Positions 10,698-21,682 of a stretch of DNA of 64,000 nucleotides are shown here, in pieces; positions within the stretch are counted from its first letter, which is position 1, and every line of letters begins with the position of its first letter. The notes beneath the pieces were generated by a model. It worked only from the letters and a program-made list of their open reading frames with translations, did not search any database and had not been told where the DNA came from. The stretch comes from Metellina segmentata (taxonomy: Eukaryota > Arthropoda > Arachnida > Araneae > Tetragnathidae). Location: positions 27,180,548 to 27,244,547 of the forward strand of contig OX375880.1 in NCBI GenBank assembly GCA_947359465.1, written 5' to 3'. The position numbers and the translations under genes are program-made.

Positions 10698-11222
10698 GGT
10701 ACAACTACACTCTACGTTTATGAACTGTGGCAAAGGCCTTGGCGATTTTTTGGTGCACTTCTTGAAGCGAGTTACGGTAGATTAAGGCAACCTATCTGAC
10801 TTTACGGTTATTGTGGTTTTTATGGAAACCATGGCAAACGGTAACTTTCAATTATCATTTTGAATTTTTCTGGAAAGTTCTTTCAAATTCCGTTAAAATC
10901 GTTTGATTTCATTAGTTCGTTTAAAATTGTTTCTTTGCTTCCATTGGTTATTTTGATTTTAAAATATCCTTTGATTGCATTGGTCCTTTAAAATTTTTTT
11001 CTTTGATACCATTGCTTCATTTATCCGTTGTCAAAAGATTTAATTTCCGTTTCATTCATTCATTTCATTTCCGTTGTCAAAAGAAAAATATTTTTGAAAT
11101 AAGGAAGATTTTTTATGAAATAATTCTTTCCTTAGCATCTTTAGAAGTGCGCCCCCCCCCAAAAAAAAAAAAAATCGCCGACGCCGTTGCCACCGCTCAT
11201 AAACGTAGACTGTACCTGTACC
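10698..11222. mobile_element. GGTACAGCTAC MITE family, copy 1
   Basis: Long terminal inverted repeats of about 60-65 bp begin GGTACAACTACACTCTACG and end in its reverse, TGTACCTGTACC. The flanking 8-bp target duplication GTTAAATT is perfect (10690-10697 and 11223-11230). There is no transposase, so the element is non-autonomous. An 8-bp duplication and a GG start fit Merlin; hAT and P also make 8-bp duplications. Confidence 0.85.
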
Positions 11223-11230
11223 GTTAAATT

Positions 11231-11855
11231 ACTTTTGATGTTTTATTATAAATATGTGAAAAACAAATTTAGCCGATAGTTGCGTTTTGCGTCTGTTTTT
11301 GATTTTTCTACAGTTTTCAAAATTCGAACAAAATGCCTGCAGAACAATTGCAATTGCTTGGAGATGTGTTGCAGAACACGGAATATAATTCTTCACCTGG
11401 TACCAAGAGTACCGGTCGCTACAGCTTCTCCTGAGCACCTTTTCCCCTGTATTATAGTCGCTGGGAACGATTTCTTTACCCACCTGTTGATTGTATCGAC
11501 ACGGTATCGATTCATAAGCAAAACTAACTAGATCTTGTTGGACGAGATACCTAGTCATTAGTAAAGTTAATCAGATCTTGATCTCCAGTGTAAATCGATT
11601 TGAAACTTAGATGCAGGATTACCACGTACCTGATTTTGCCGGTAGGCGATGCTTAAGACACCCGATGTTTTACCGAGGTTTGAGGAAAACGAGGCATGTT
11701 TCTAAGATATCTTTCACGGTACTGTAAAGGATTCTTTACTTCATATGTAGAAACTTATGTTTTTTTTTATGGTGCAATGGGCCATACCCCATCAAGCTGC
11801 TCGAAGCAATGGTTTACCTTCAAGTAAATGGAAGTACATACACAAGTTGCTTGGA
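11231..11855. repeat. R2 repeat fragment within unassigned sequence
   Basis: The segment at about 11537-11600 (GACGAGATACC, CAGATCTTGATCTC) recurs at 28106-28210, 47614-47682 and 63778-63970. The remainder shows nothing recognisable. Confidence 0.45.
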
Positions 11856-12056
11856 TTTTATGGTGCAAGGGACTCTAACCATTTGACCATGGAGCGCCAG
11901 ACACTATAGAAAACTTTAAGCAAAGGACATACTAGCACACAGAAAGTTTTACATACAGACAGGAGAGAATTACGCACAGGTAGAAATATAACCTGTACCA
12001 CCTACAACTAGCTGCTTACTACCTCAGCGGGCAAAGCCACTGAACCACGACGGACT
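11856..12056 (-). mobile_element. SINE-B copy (tRNA-derived)
   Basis: Starts TTTTATGGTGCAAGGGACTC (tail side) and ends with the tRNA-like head in reverse (CAAAGCCACTGAACCACGAC). The A-box side is well kept. A second partial head, CCTGTGCCGCCTACAGCTCG onward, follows at 12057-12165. Confidence 0.6.
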
Positions 12057-12809
12057 CCTACACAAAGAAAATTTTTCTCAAGATAGTTCCAAACGTCAAA
12101 CCTGTGCCGCCTACAGCTCGCAGGCAGATAGCGCGGTGGGAAAGCCCACGACAACCGTTGGGGTATTAGAATCGTTTTAGTTCTGAGTATTACCATTCGT
12201 TCAACATTAATGCAAAAATGGCAATACTTCGAGCCCTTTCATACGAAGGAGATCGATCTCTCATACCGGTATTTCATACAAAAGGTCGCCTGAGATTGTC
12301 GCCGGTGACGTATCTTTCCACTTTCCTCTTATACTCCGCTCCCCTCCACATTTCAGCTGAAGATCGTTTGTATTACGCCTGCTTTCAGAATGGATGAGCT
12401 AGAAATGTTGGCATTGTGGTATTAGGGTACACCCTATTAACCCCTTGGGTACAGATTTATTTTTAAAAGTAGTTCGGATAATCGTTTGCACATTAGTTAC
12501 TGTTATAATTTCGTATTATCGTCTGTACACTAATTTCTGTTGTATTTTCGTATTATCGTTTGCACACTAGTTACTGTTATATTTTTGTATAATTTCGTTT
12601 GATAAGGACTGCAACAGTATGAGGGAGATCGCACAGCTTCTGATCTCCGCGTTCATTCCAAAAAAGAATGTCTGAGAACGCAGCCGTGTCAATATTTCTA
12701 TGTATGGAGTCAGATTAAATAAAGTGTATTTTTGTAGAGAACGATTGAATAATTTGACTCAAGGAGAGTCTCGTAACACTAATCACTCTTGCTTACGAAC
12801 AAGAATGTA

Positions 12810-14226
12810 CACTGCTGTTTGTAAAAAATGTAACACCATGAAGGAATCATCCGAATGAAATGAAATTTGCAGCAAATGTCAATTATAGGATGTTATGCAA
12901 AGTAGTAAAGTTTCAGAACCACCACGCATGCTTGGTGTGAGCAGCGCCCTCTGAACTGATGTTAAAAGCGTATAAATAGAGGGCTGTAGCGGGACGTTGA
13001 AAATAGTGCATGGTTATTTTTTAGTGGCGAACGTTTAGTGAGACCTAAGTATGCCTCCACGACGAATTAGGGTGAAATTTTAAAAACTTGCGGAGTTTGA
13101 AGGGGGGAGCATCATCGGCCTTCGTGAAGGATGATTTTCCTATCGCTCAATAGCAGTCGTGTGCAGCGGAACAGTTCCACAGTGATGCGAGTTTGGAAGC
13201 AGTGGACCGACGAGCACTGGACAACTCGAAAAGCTGAGAGTGGACGACGGAAGGTGACGACAGCGCACGATGATAGACACCTGCTCCACATGGCGGTGAA
13301 TGACCGTACAGCTTCCTCCAAGCAGTTGGCAGCAATTTGGTCTACTGCTACTGGTGTACTAATGTCGGCTTCGTGAATTCGCCGACGTCTGCTGCACCGT
13401 GGACTGCGTGCAAGGATTCCTTTATACAGGATCCCCCTCACGCCAAAACATCTACGGCTGCGTCTGCAATGGGCTCATGAGCACAGAGACTGGCGAGCTG
13501 ATTGGCAACAAGTTGTCATTTCTGATGAATCCCGCTTTAATTTGTGGAACCATGATGAACGCATTCGTGTTAGACGCTATGCCGGTGAACGCTGCCTTTC
13601 AGAGTGCGTTATCGAACGTCATAGTGGCCGAACACCCGGTAATTTTGGTCTGTGGGGCGATTTCTTATCATGGACGATCTCAGCTGCTACGAATTGAGGG
13701 TAATCTGAATAGCAACAGGTACGTCCATGAAGTGCTAGAGCCCGAAGTCGTTCCCTTCCTTCAAGGCATCCCTGGAGCTATCGTTAAACAGGATAATGCA
13801 CGCCCACATGTTACAAGGAATGTTCGAGACTTCTTTTCAACCCAACACATGCAACTTCTTCCTTGGCCTGCTTATTCGCTGGATATGTCGTCTATTGAAC
13901 AAGTGTGGGATATGGTTGGTCGGCGTCTCACTCGTGATCCGCGTCCTACAGCTTCAAAAGATGAACTTTGGGTGCGCATACAAACAATATGGAATTCTCT
14001 TCCACAAGCAGACATTCAACATCTGTTTCACTCCATGCCACGTCGTATAGCAGCACTTATTGCAGCGCGTGGTGGCTACACCAAACACTGATTTCGGACA
14101 CTTAATATTGTTTTTTTATTGGAAAATTTATTCATTTATTTGTACTAATACAAGCCGTTTGTGTATTAAATTTCATTTAATTCTGATGACTCCTTCATGG
14201 TGTTGCATTTTTTACAAACAGCAGTA
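12810..14226 (+). mobile_element. Tc1-like transposon, complete but inactive
   Basis: Terminal repeats of about 40 bp begin CACTGCTGTTTGTAAAAAAT and are flanked by TA on both sides (12808-12809 and 14227-14228). One damaged transposase gene is inside. The 1.4-kb size is typical for Tc1. Confidence 0.9.
13051..14091 (+). pseudogene. Tc1-like DD34E transposase, broken
   Basis: The protein begins MPPRRIRVKF at 13051 and reaches a stop in the next codon. A frameshift follows near 13127, and further stops lie in the DNA-binding half. The catalytic half reads VISDESRFNLW (first Asp), then after a frameshift at about 13640-13665 GAISYHGRS, KQDNARPHV (second Asp) and MSSIEQVWD (Glu). There are 34 residues between the second Asp and the Glu. 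It ends MPRRIAALIAARGG, the common Tc1 tail. A long open frame from 13399 to 14091 is continuous by chance and only its second half is the true frame. It cannot encode a working enzyme. Confidence 0.9.
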
Positions 14227-14954
14227 TATATGTTTAATTTTGTCCCAATTTGAATGACGAATTAGACTCGTCATCTCTAACTTAGGCAAAACAAGTGTAT
14301 GACGAGTCTCAATCGACAAATGTACTCAAGGGGTTAGTAAATTTCGCATGCAGAAAGGCTTGTTCTAAAACGCGAACTACAGGTATGGCTCGACTAAATT
14401 TTTCAATTATTTCCGGATGTCAGTAACTTCTTTTAGAGAACTCTTCAATTGGATACACACAATCTTCGTGAGTTTTGTTCCACAATGCCGGCTGCATTTG
14501 CACAGCAGTAATAAACTTTCCATTACTAGAAAAATATAAGACAAAAAAACAAGAAAACAAATTTAAAACGACAGCTGATATAGCTAGGAATCAAAAATCT
14601 CCAGGAGATAGTCTCTCTCATCTGAATGACTCCTTCATACAAAAAAAGTCGCCGGCGACCGAACTTCCTCGGCTGCCATTTTTTTCGTCTCTCATACCGG
14701 TCTCCTGCGAGTCTTCTCGTGTGAAATGCTCCTATAGTTTCTATGTAAGTTCCGTCGCCTTCATACCAGTAAGAGAGATCGATCTAGTTCATGTGAAAGG
14801 GTTCTTAGCATAGCTAATGTTATTTTCTCCACAGATACAAAGTGATTTCTGGACAAAAATATTTTTTCACAAGAATGTTTTAGTTTCTGAAGGATTACTC
14901 ATTTCTACTAAACGGTTTTCGTTAGAAACTAAGAAAAAGAACCTGGTGACTTAC

Positions 14955-15063
14955 CATAGCTTTTAGAATCCGAATCTAAGTGTACATCCATTTTGTGACC
15001 TCTTCTTCGGATGTGAACGGTATGCCAGGTGTCGTCATTTAGACTTTGACCAAGGTCGATGAC
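14955..15063 (-). CDS. Nrx-1: Neurexin-1 exon, middle of LNS4
   Basis: Alpha-neurexin is a presynaptic single-pass adhesion receptor whose LNS (laminin G-like) domains bind neuroligins and other partners. This 109-bp exon encodes 36 residues and one base (VIDLGQSLNDDTWHTVHI onward, ending SKSYG). The W-H-T-V core is the central strand typical of laminin G domains. It is bounded by CTTCACAG upstream and GTAAGTCACC downstream, entering in phase 0 and leaving in phase 1. It continues exon 20242-20459 without gap. The exon end lies in the LNS4 region where vertebrate neurexins are alternatively spliced, so a regulated exon may follow; that is inference. The next exon is not in the window, so the intron downstream is at least 15 kb. 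Confidence 0.9.
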
Positions 15064-15150
15064 CTGTGAAGAACAGAAACAATGTGTAAACAGCCTTAAG
15101 TTTAAATAACTGTTTTCTTAAAATTAAGATCTTGGGAGAAACATCAAATA

Positions 15151-15578
15151 TTAACCCTTCTTTGCATAGTGGTGGAAATTTCCATCATAACATTGAATGC
15201 CCAAAAATTATATAAAAGAACAAGTTCACTTTAAAAGTGGATCGTGTCTGGATACCTTTTTAATGTCCATTGCATAAAAAAAACCATAGCTGTCAAAAAT
15301 AAGCAAGTGTCACTATCAGTAAAACGAGCTTGAAGTTGTCATTCCGCTGTTTGTTGTAGTTGCAATAAACGTATGATTTCGTTTTTAATTTTGTTTTATT
15401 ATATTTGAGTTTCTATTGCTAAAAAAGTGAAAATGAGTGGAAGAAAGGTTTGTAACATGTGTTTCTGTTATTTTTAGAGCAATGTCTGATCAGTCCCTTA
15501 AGGGAAAGATCCGGAACATGAATTATATCACCTTGATTTATTTCACCAATAAAGAAAAATCATGCTAAGAAGGGTTAA
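15151..15578. mobile_element. TTAA MITE (CCCTTCTTTGCA family), copy 1
   Basis: Begins TTAACCCTTCTTTGCATAG and ends AAGAAGGGTTAA. TTAA flanks and CCC termini mark it as piggyBac-type and non-autonomous. It is nearly identical to 17244-17770 over about 330 bp. About 100 bp of the middle is missing, with a short SINE-A-like segment (GATCAGTCCCTTAAGGGAAA) at the junction. Confidence 0.85.
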
Positions 15579-15852
15579 ACATTAGTGACACTGTGAGATA
15601 CTCCGACCGGAAAACGAAAACAATTCGCTCGGAATTTCGGAATGCCGAATGTATTCTGATTTTGTATTGCTTGGCGCCAGCTTCTGTTCTTCCGTCGGGC
15701 ACTTTACAACGACTTGAGAACAGGTGGTGTTCCTCCAATGATGTCTGATTGGTTTTTGAGACTGCGTCAGAGACGTTGGTGACGACGGTTGGAGGGAGAG
15801 AGTCAGAAATAGCGGGTGAGGTTGGTTCTCCGCACTAGACTGTGAGATATAC
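15579..15852. other. Intron sequence, no recognised feature
   Basis: Relatively GC-rich stretch between the MITE and the minisatellite, with no recognisable frame or repeat. Confidence 0.4.
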
Positions 15853-16330
15853 TTTGATGTATGAGATTAATGATGTTCATGTGATGATGTTAATGTGAAA
15901 CTGTTAATGTGATGATGTTAATGTGACGCTGTTAATGTGATGATGTTAATGTGATGATGTTAATGTGATGATGTTAATGTGATGATGTTGATGTGATGAT
16001 GTTAATGTGAGGATGTTAATGTGATGATGTTAATGTGAGGATGTTAATGTGATGATGTTAATGTGATGATGTTAATGTGACGCTGTTAATGTGATGATGT
16101 TAATGTGATGATGTTAATGTGATGATGTTGATGTGATGATGTTAATGTGAGGATGTTAATGTGATGATGTTAATGTGAAGCTGTTAATGTGAGGATGTTA
16201 ATGTAACGATGTTAATATGATGATGTTAATGTGACGATGTTTTAATGTAATGATGTAAATGTGATGATGTTAATGTGACGATGTTAATGTGATGTTGTTA
16301 ATGTGATGATGTTAATGCGATGATGTAAAT
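15853..16330. repeat. 14-bp minisatellite
   Basis: About 33 units of GTTAATGTGATGAT with variants (GACGCT, GAGGAT, GAAGCT endings). A higher-order pattern is visible: the GACGCT variant recurs with the same neighbours. Confidence 0.95.
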
Positions 16331-16365
16331 ACTATATATTTTAATAATGTTCTTGGAATAATAAA

Positions 16366-16560
16366 ATGGTAAAGGTAATTTTAGTTTACGTCGTACTAGA
16401 GCAGCACAACGGGCTATTGAAGTCGGTCCGGGATCAGTCCCTTAAGGGGGAAAGATCCGAGGACAACACCTCGTAATTTTGAACCACGGTCAGATGACGA
16501 AGCAACACATGAGCTGGCACCCCACTCTCCAAACTTCCACACCATCCCAACGTGAGGAAT
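16366..16560 (-). mobile_element. SINE-A copy, head missing
   Basis: Begins with the tail (GGTAAAGGTAATTTTAGTT) and stops at CCCAACGTGAGGA. The tRNA-like half is absent, as expected from 5' truncation during reverse transcription. Confidence 0.8.
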
Positions 16561-16977
16561 AATAAGAATTTAAATACCTTAGCTGTTGGTTATTTTCTCC
16601 TTGCGTACGATTCGTGATGTTTTCACGCTACCGTTTTGGGGGGACGACAACACACCTTATTTAGGATAACAAAATAACGCGTCTCTTGCAAGAAAACAAA
16701 TACTGTTAAATCTGAGGACCGGTTGAAGTTAGAGAGGAAAATAAATTTGACCCACTAAGGATTGCTTCAGTATCATGATTAACATTTTTCGCAGCCACTC
16801 CCAGATAAGAATTCTTCACGACACTTATTTATAGACTGAATTCCATAATTAATTATCAGGAAAAATCTGATTAATTGTTCTCAAGGAGATTTTTTAGCTT
16901 CATTTTTTTAATCTTGAATGGGGATAGAACTTAATTTATGATGTTTGTTTATCATATTAGAGATATTTTTTGTTTTA

Positions 16978-18015
16978 TATAAAGCTAGGATAAATGGCCC
17001 GTCATAAGACGGGTGCATTACAAAATTTATTTACTTGTGTCAATTATATATATTTTAAATATATTAAAATATAAATTTATATATATTTTAAAACCTGTCC
17101 GTACGTGATCACTGGCTATGCATAAACCTTTTATCACCACTATCTGTCAATTTTTGTTGATCACTGGCTATGTATAAACCCTTTTCCACAACTATCTGTC
17201 CACTTGCCTTGCTTTCGCATGTTGTTTTTTTGAGCAATACTGTTTAACCCTTCTTTGCATAATGGTGGATATTTCCATCATAACATTGAATGCCCAAAAA
17301 TTATATAAAAGAACAAGTTCACTTTAAAAGTGGATCGTGTCTGGATACCTTTTTAATGTCCATTGCATAAAAAAAAACATAGCTGTCAAAAATAAGCAAG
17401 TGTCACTATCGGTAAAACGAGCTTGAAGTTGTCATTCCGCTGTTTGTTGTAGTTGCAATAAACGTATGATTTCGTTTTTAATTTTGTTTTATTATATTTG
17501 AGTTTCTATTGCTAAAAAAGTGAAAATGAGTGGAAGAAAGGTTTGTAACATGTGTTTCTGTTATTTTTAGAGCAATTTCTGAAAAAGTTTGTGTTTAATT
17601 TAAAAAATACCACATGATACCATCCTATTGTTTTTTGCTAAATTTATACTATAAATATATACTAAGATTTTTTTAACCATTTTTACTTTAATTTTGAACA
17701 TGAATTATATCACTTTGATTTATTTCACCAATAAAGAAAAAGTCATGCCCCCCCCCCCAAGAAGGGTTAAATAATATTATTGGAAAACTTACATTTTTGA
17801 TCAACACTGGTAAAACAATGAGCTGCGTTCGGCAATCGTTATATACTCAATGTCCATGGTGATTACGAATTTAATGATTTTTGATAGTTCGTATCTCGTT
17901 TCGTTCGTGACATCATACAACCAATCAAAGCAATTACAATATCCGCCTACTCGTGACGTCACACAACCAATCGGAACTTTTATAGGCACGAAAACTTAGG
18001 AGAGAATCTAGCATT
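16978..18015. repeat. R1 dispersed repeat, copy 1, holding a TTAA MITE
   Basis: It aligns with 27247-28010 through shared blocks: GACGGGTGCAT, CACCACTATCTGTC, AACACTGGTAAAACAATGAG, CGGCAATCGTT and GACGTCACACAACCAATC. It has a short hairpin CCCGTC-ATAA-GACGGG at one end. It may be an old Helitron or other non-autonomous element; I could not fix its ends. The MITE at 17244-17770 is absent from the other copy. Confidence 0.6.
17244..17770. mobile_element. TTAA MITE (CCCTTCTTTGCA family), copy 2
   Basis: 527 bp from TTAACCCTTCTTTGCATAA to AAGAAGGGTTAA. Longer than copy 1 because the middle is retained. The homologous R1 copy at about 27470 runs straight through the insertion point, giving independent evidence of insertion. 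Confidence 0.9.
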
Positions 18016-18020
18016 GCTTT

Positions 18021-18499
18021 AGGCCCGGTGCACACACACACGGTTTTTCAACGTGCGGCGCCGCTGCCGCAATGCAAGTGCGGTCTTTGATACATTAGAT
18101 CCAATGGAGCAGTGCACACATGCCTCCAGCGCCGCTGGGGCGACGCATGTCCAACTTGCGTGCAATTTGTACCGCAGTTCCCCACGGCGCCGCACACGAG
18201 TCTCCGTTCTGAAGTAGCTTGTTTTCATAAATAAATGGAATATAAATAATAATTATTAAATGGTAGTATCCAGTACCGTCTATTGTGTTTCAAAATATAC
18301 TTTTTTCCACCAAGTAAGCGAAATAAACACGTTTTCTTCGATAGAATATTTATCGCAAATGGCGCGAAATGAGTTCGTGCGTCATTTGGTCATTAGAGGC
18401 ATGTGTGCACTGCTCCATCGGATCTAATGTATTTCAGACCGCACTTCCGTGGCGGCAGCGGCGCCGTACGTTGAAAAACCGGATGTGTGCACCGGGCCT
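18021..18499. mobile_element. MITE with about 110-bp inverted repeats
   Basis: AGGCCCGGTGCACACA at the left is mirrored by TGTGTGCACCGGGCCT at the right. The arms stay similar through GCGGCGCCGCTGCC, AGTGCGGTCT, ATACATTAGATCC and GGAGCAGTGCACACATGCC. There is no coding capacity. TA or TWA flanks would suit a PIF/Harbinger relative; that class is tentative. Confidence 0.75.
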
Positions 18500-18579
18500 A
18501 ATACTCACAAATGATACCGTAAAAGCTTCGTATCAAATTTAATACGAATATCGTTTAGAATATGGTTGTCAGTTTGGGG

Positions 18580-18800
18580 TTTTTGTGGTGCATGGGTTAA
18601 ATTTGACCCAGCTGAGCCAAACACAATTTTAAGAAAATGTGACAGGGAAAGAGCAGAAAAAGACGAATTGGGGAACAGAGTAGTGGGAAAAAAGATAGCT
18701 TTGGTATCCAGGGAGCACGCGATACCCGTGTATACTAAAAACAGTAAAACCCATGGCAAAATAAAGATCCCTAGATCACCTCGGCCCCTGAAGGGCTCAT
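18580..18800. repeat. Dispersed repeat shared with 62700-62935
   Basis: GCTGAGCCAAACACAATTTT, then AAGAGCAGAAAAAGA and GGAACAGAGTAGTGGGA, recur in the same order near 62703. Open frames across it are of unrelated composition and are not supported as genes. Confidence 0.55.
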
Positions 18801-18841
18801 ACAGGAACATAAGTGATTACTTAATCTCATATGTTCACTGA

Positions 18842-19425
18842 TACTTATTTGTAATTAAAAAAAGTACAGCTAAAAAAAAAAGGTATTATTTGTTTAATCG
18901 TAATAATTTGAAAAGTAATTCGTAAGTCTTCATCCCATCCTCTTCGCCTTTTGTAGCCTGTATTTTGCACATGATTCAATTTTGCATGGTATGTTGTGGA
19001 GGGAATATTCTAGATGAAATGTTCTACATGGAATGTTCTAGATGGATCACACATAAATATGTATAAGCTAGTAACAGTAGCCGAACTATGTTCTTTTTTA
19101 CATTTGGAACAATGTCAGGTAATATCTTAGTTTTCTAGGCGCCAACTTCGTTCTTTTTTTTTTCGTATTCTAAGTGTGTGGGGAGACAGCAGCGTGCTCC
19201 GCAATTCATGAGGGATTTTGCCTTAGGTTACAATACTCTTTTGTGTTATATTCTTCACAGAGAAGAATTGTCCATTGGTGATTGAATTCATGATTCAACA
19301 ATAAAATTTATACAGACCACTATCACTGTGGTCGTGTGTGTGAATTAACTTACTACCAAATGAGCTTCGACAAGAATTCTACATTATTTATAGAAGTATT
19401 CTTAAAGAATACACACCTGGTATTT
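18842..19425. other. Intron sequence, no recognised feature
   Basis: AT-rich, no recognisable frame or repeat. Confidence 0.45.
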
Positions 19426-19870
19426 TATTTAATAGTTTATACTTTTAAAGAAAAAAAGTAAAATTTTAGGAATATATTTAATAGTTTATACTTTAAAAAA
19501 TTAATATTTTAAGAATATATTTAATATTTTATACTCTTAAAGAAAAAAAGTAACATTTTAAGAATACATTTAATATTTTATACTTTTAAAGAATATAATA
19601 GTTTATACTTTTAAAGAATATAATAGTTTATACTTTAAAGAATATAATAGTTTATACTTTTAAAGAATGTAATAGTTTATACTTTTAAAGAATATAATAG
19701 TTTATACTTTAAAGAATATAATAGTTTATACTTTTAAAGAATGTAATAGTTTATACTTTTAAAGAATATAATAGTTTATACTTTTAAAGAATATAATAGT
19801 TTATACTTTTAAAGAATATAATAATTTATACTTTTAAAGAATATAAAACTTTATATTTTTAAAGAATAGT
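19426..19870. repeat. AT-rich minisatellite
   Basis: Units of about 25 bp (AATAGTTTATACTTTTAAAG plus AATAT) repeated some ten times. They are preceded by longer units of about 60 bp that contain the same core, so the array shows expansion of a sub-unit. Confidence 0.93.
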
Positions 19871-20241
19871 TAACTCAAAAGTGATTCCACAAATGCTTCT
19901 TAACGAACTCAATACGAAGATTTTTTTATAATATGATACTAAATTAATATATTAAAAAAATATATTGTTTGCTATAATACGAGTTATGTCTCTTTCGAAG
20001 AGCTGATATTCAAGGCAGAACATCGCCTCTCCGAAAACAGTTGATTAAAACTTCTATGGCCGTATTTAAAAAAAGCGTTATCTATCCACGAACTGGAAAA
20101 CAATACCAAATTATTTAAATTAAGACGCAGAATGAGCGTTGAAAGAAAGACAGCTTGAAGTCGACGTGTTTTGTGGGAGGGAAGGGGACATTTTTTTCCT
20201 ACAATAGAGGAAGTCTCTCAAAGCGGCGCCGAGGATCTCAC

Positions 20242-20459
20242 CTTATCTTTGTCACCAAGATTGATGACGATCTTGAGCTTCCCCCCTTCCAGCCCCAAGA
20301 CCAAGAACGTCGTGGCCTTATCGGTGGTGGTCGCCAGAAGAAGACCCCCGGGCCTGGGAGTGCGGAACCGGAGTTGAACATCTTCCGCTTGCGTCTTGGA
20401 TCCCTCAGGAATATCGATTTTTAAGTATTGGCTGCCGTCGAAGCTTAGAGTGCTCGCGT
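20242..20459 (-). CDS. Nrx-1: Neurexin-1 exon, first half of LNS4
   Basis: This 218-bp exon encodes 73 residues. It starts with the last two bases of an Asp codon split from the previous exon, then ASTLSFDGSQYLKIDI, the usual opening strands of a neurexin LNS domain. It continues through AEDVQLRFRTPRPGGLL and ends GDKDK. Splice signals are TTCTTTTGCAG upstream and GTGAGATCC downstream, in phase 1 and out phase 0. It follows the EGF-B exon, so this is LNS4. The laminin G fold in neurexins binds calcium and protein ligands at its rim; the ligand of this domain cannot be read from sequence. Intron to the next exon is 5.2 kb and is filled with MITEs and minisatellites. Confidence 0.93.
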
Positions 20460-21117
20460 CTGCAAAAGAAAACAGAGTCAACTTTTCTTCAGGAAGAAAG
20501 AGACGAAGCTTGTGGGGAAGGAGTGCTGATAGTGGAGATAAGAGTGTTTGGGAATTATTCTTTTCACTCTAACACTAACTCCCCTCTAGATAATAGTATA
20601 GTGGAACTGTTATGCTAGCAAGTATTGTACGGTATCAATCAACTTCGTTTGGTATTGTAAATCAGTGTAGATCTGGCAGATTCTTTTTCAGTATCTAAAC
20701 AGCTGCCAAACAATTTACATCTATCAGTTTACTCGTTTGGGAGGTATTCTGTTTAAATCTTTTTGTCTTTATCTCACTCGTTTTTTTATACATGTTTATG
20801 TTGCTATAGAGAGTATGATTTATGTAGTGTGAAAGAAAGTTAGTGATAGAGATCGGTTTGGTCTAGATCTATATCTAGGCTAATGGGGAGTTGCCATTCT
20901 CTAAAGCCCATATGGTTAGATTTTAAATTTAAAACAGCAATTGTTCACTTTTTTTTACTTGAGTGTCTGATACCTGATAATGTAAACAAAAGTTGATGAA
21001 TAAGCTTTTTAATTCAGTAGTCACTTTGCAACTATGTGCTCGGAAACGTTAAGGTTGTTTGGATGGGTTTTATGGTGTTTGTGACATATTTGGACGTACT
21101 GCGTCGAATACACGAGA
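20460..21117. other. Intron sequence, no recognised feature
   Basis: Nothing recognised apart from the splice acceptor of the exon at 20459. Confidence 0.45.
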
Positions 21118-21270
21118 AAGTCAAGTAATAGACATAAACACAAAGTTTTATTGACATAGAAGAGAGGAATATACCCAAGGAGGTTTCGAACATGAGCCGC
21201 CTACAACTAGCACTAGGTGGCTCATGTTCGTAGGCTCTCGTCGTGGCGCAATGGGCAAACCCATTGTGCC
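21118..21270 (-). mobile_element. SINE-B fragment
   Basis: GTTTTATTGACATAGAAGAG, TTTCGAACATGAGCCGCCTA and GTCGTGGCGCAATGGGCAAA follow the SINE-B order. The middle carries a short inverted duplication (GAACATGAGCC / GGCTCATGTTC). Confidence 0.5.
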
Positions 21271-21682
21271 CGGGAAAAATTAAGAAATATTTAAAATAAA
21301 CGTAATGTGTTGTCACAAGCTATAGGCCATTAAACCACGCGCTTTCCGATATTTTCCCGCTGCACTGTACACTTAGAAACCACTTGTACATCGCAGTCGT
21401 CCAAATAATCACCAGACATAGGATGTACTAGGTTACTACAGAAATTGCAGTCTGTTGAATCAGCAAGTTCTAATCGGTGGATTTGGGCAGCTTTGGCCAA
21501 GTAAGCAATCTGAACTTGGCAACTGTTTCCTGTAGAGGAAAGTCTGGGACAACTGTAATTCTACTACAGAGAACGTCTCAAGGCCTTCCGTTAGGAACAG
21601 CGAGACTTCGCTTGAAATTATTTCGTATCCATCCGTTTTATATTTAGTTTGAAACATACATAATGTACTTTTGTGTATTATA

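Larger units (their letters stand above)
12441..14333. mobile_element. TTAA-flanked piggyBac-like MITE, second layer of the nest
   Basis: The left end reads TTAA then CCCCTTGGGTACA. The right end reads TGTACTCAAGGGG then TTAG, a one-base-altered TTAA. It holds a short tandem repeat of about 57 bp at 12478-12590 (TATTATCGTTTGCACAC). A Tc1 element is inserted in it. Class by target site and CCC terminus; no transposase. Confidence 0.6.
12234..14801. mobile_element. Outer element of a triple nest
   Basis: CCCTTTCATACGAAGGAGAT at the left is matched in reverse at the right by CTAGTTCATGTGAAAGGG (ending 14801). Similarity continues inwards for about 75 bp (AGATCGATCTCTC, then a GGTA-centred block). 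The original element is the two flanks, about 200 and 465 bp. The rest is the TTAA element at 12441-14333. I could not fix its target duplication. Confidence 0.55.

Noticed and set aside
13399..14091. Single 230-codon intact transposase
   Set aside because: Only the second half is in the true Tc1 frame. The first half is an out-of-frame reading, with the VISDESRFNL motif in another frame.
15853..16330. CRISPR-like array
   Set aside because: Units are contiguous 14-mers without unique spacers, in an animal genome; it is a minisatellite.
18566..18841. 91-codon plus-strand frame and its minus-strand partner at 18505-18810
   Set aside because: The sequence is a dispersed repeat, and at 62700-62935 the corresponding frame is broken.
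20155..20424. Plus-strand frames of 68-89 codons opposite the LNS4 exon
   Set aside because: Shadow frames of the minus-strand exon; composition follows the codon structure of neurexin.
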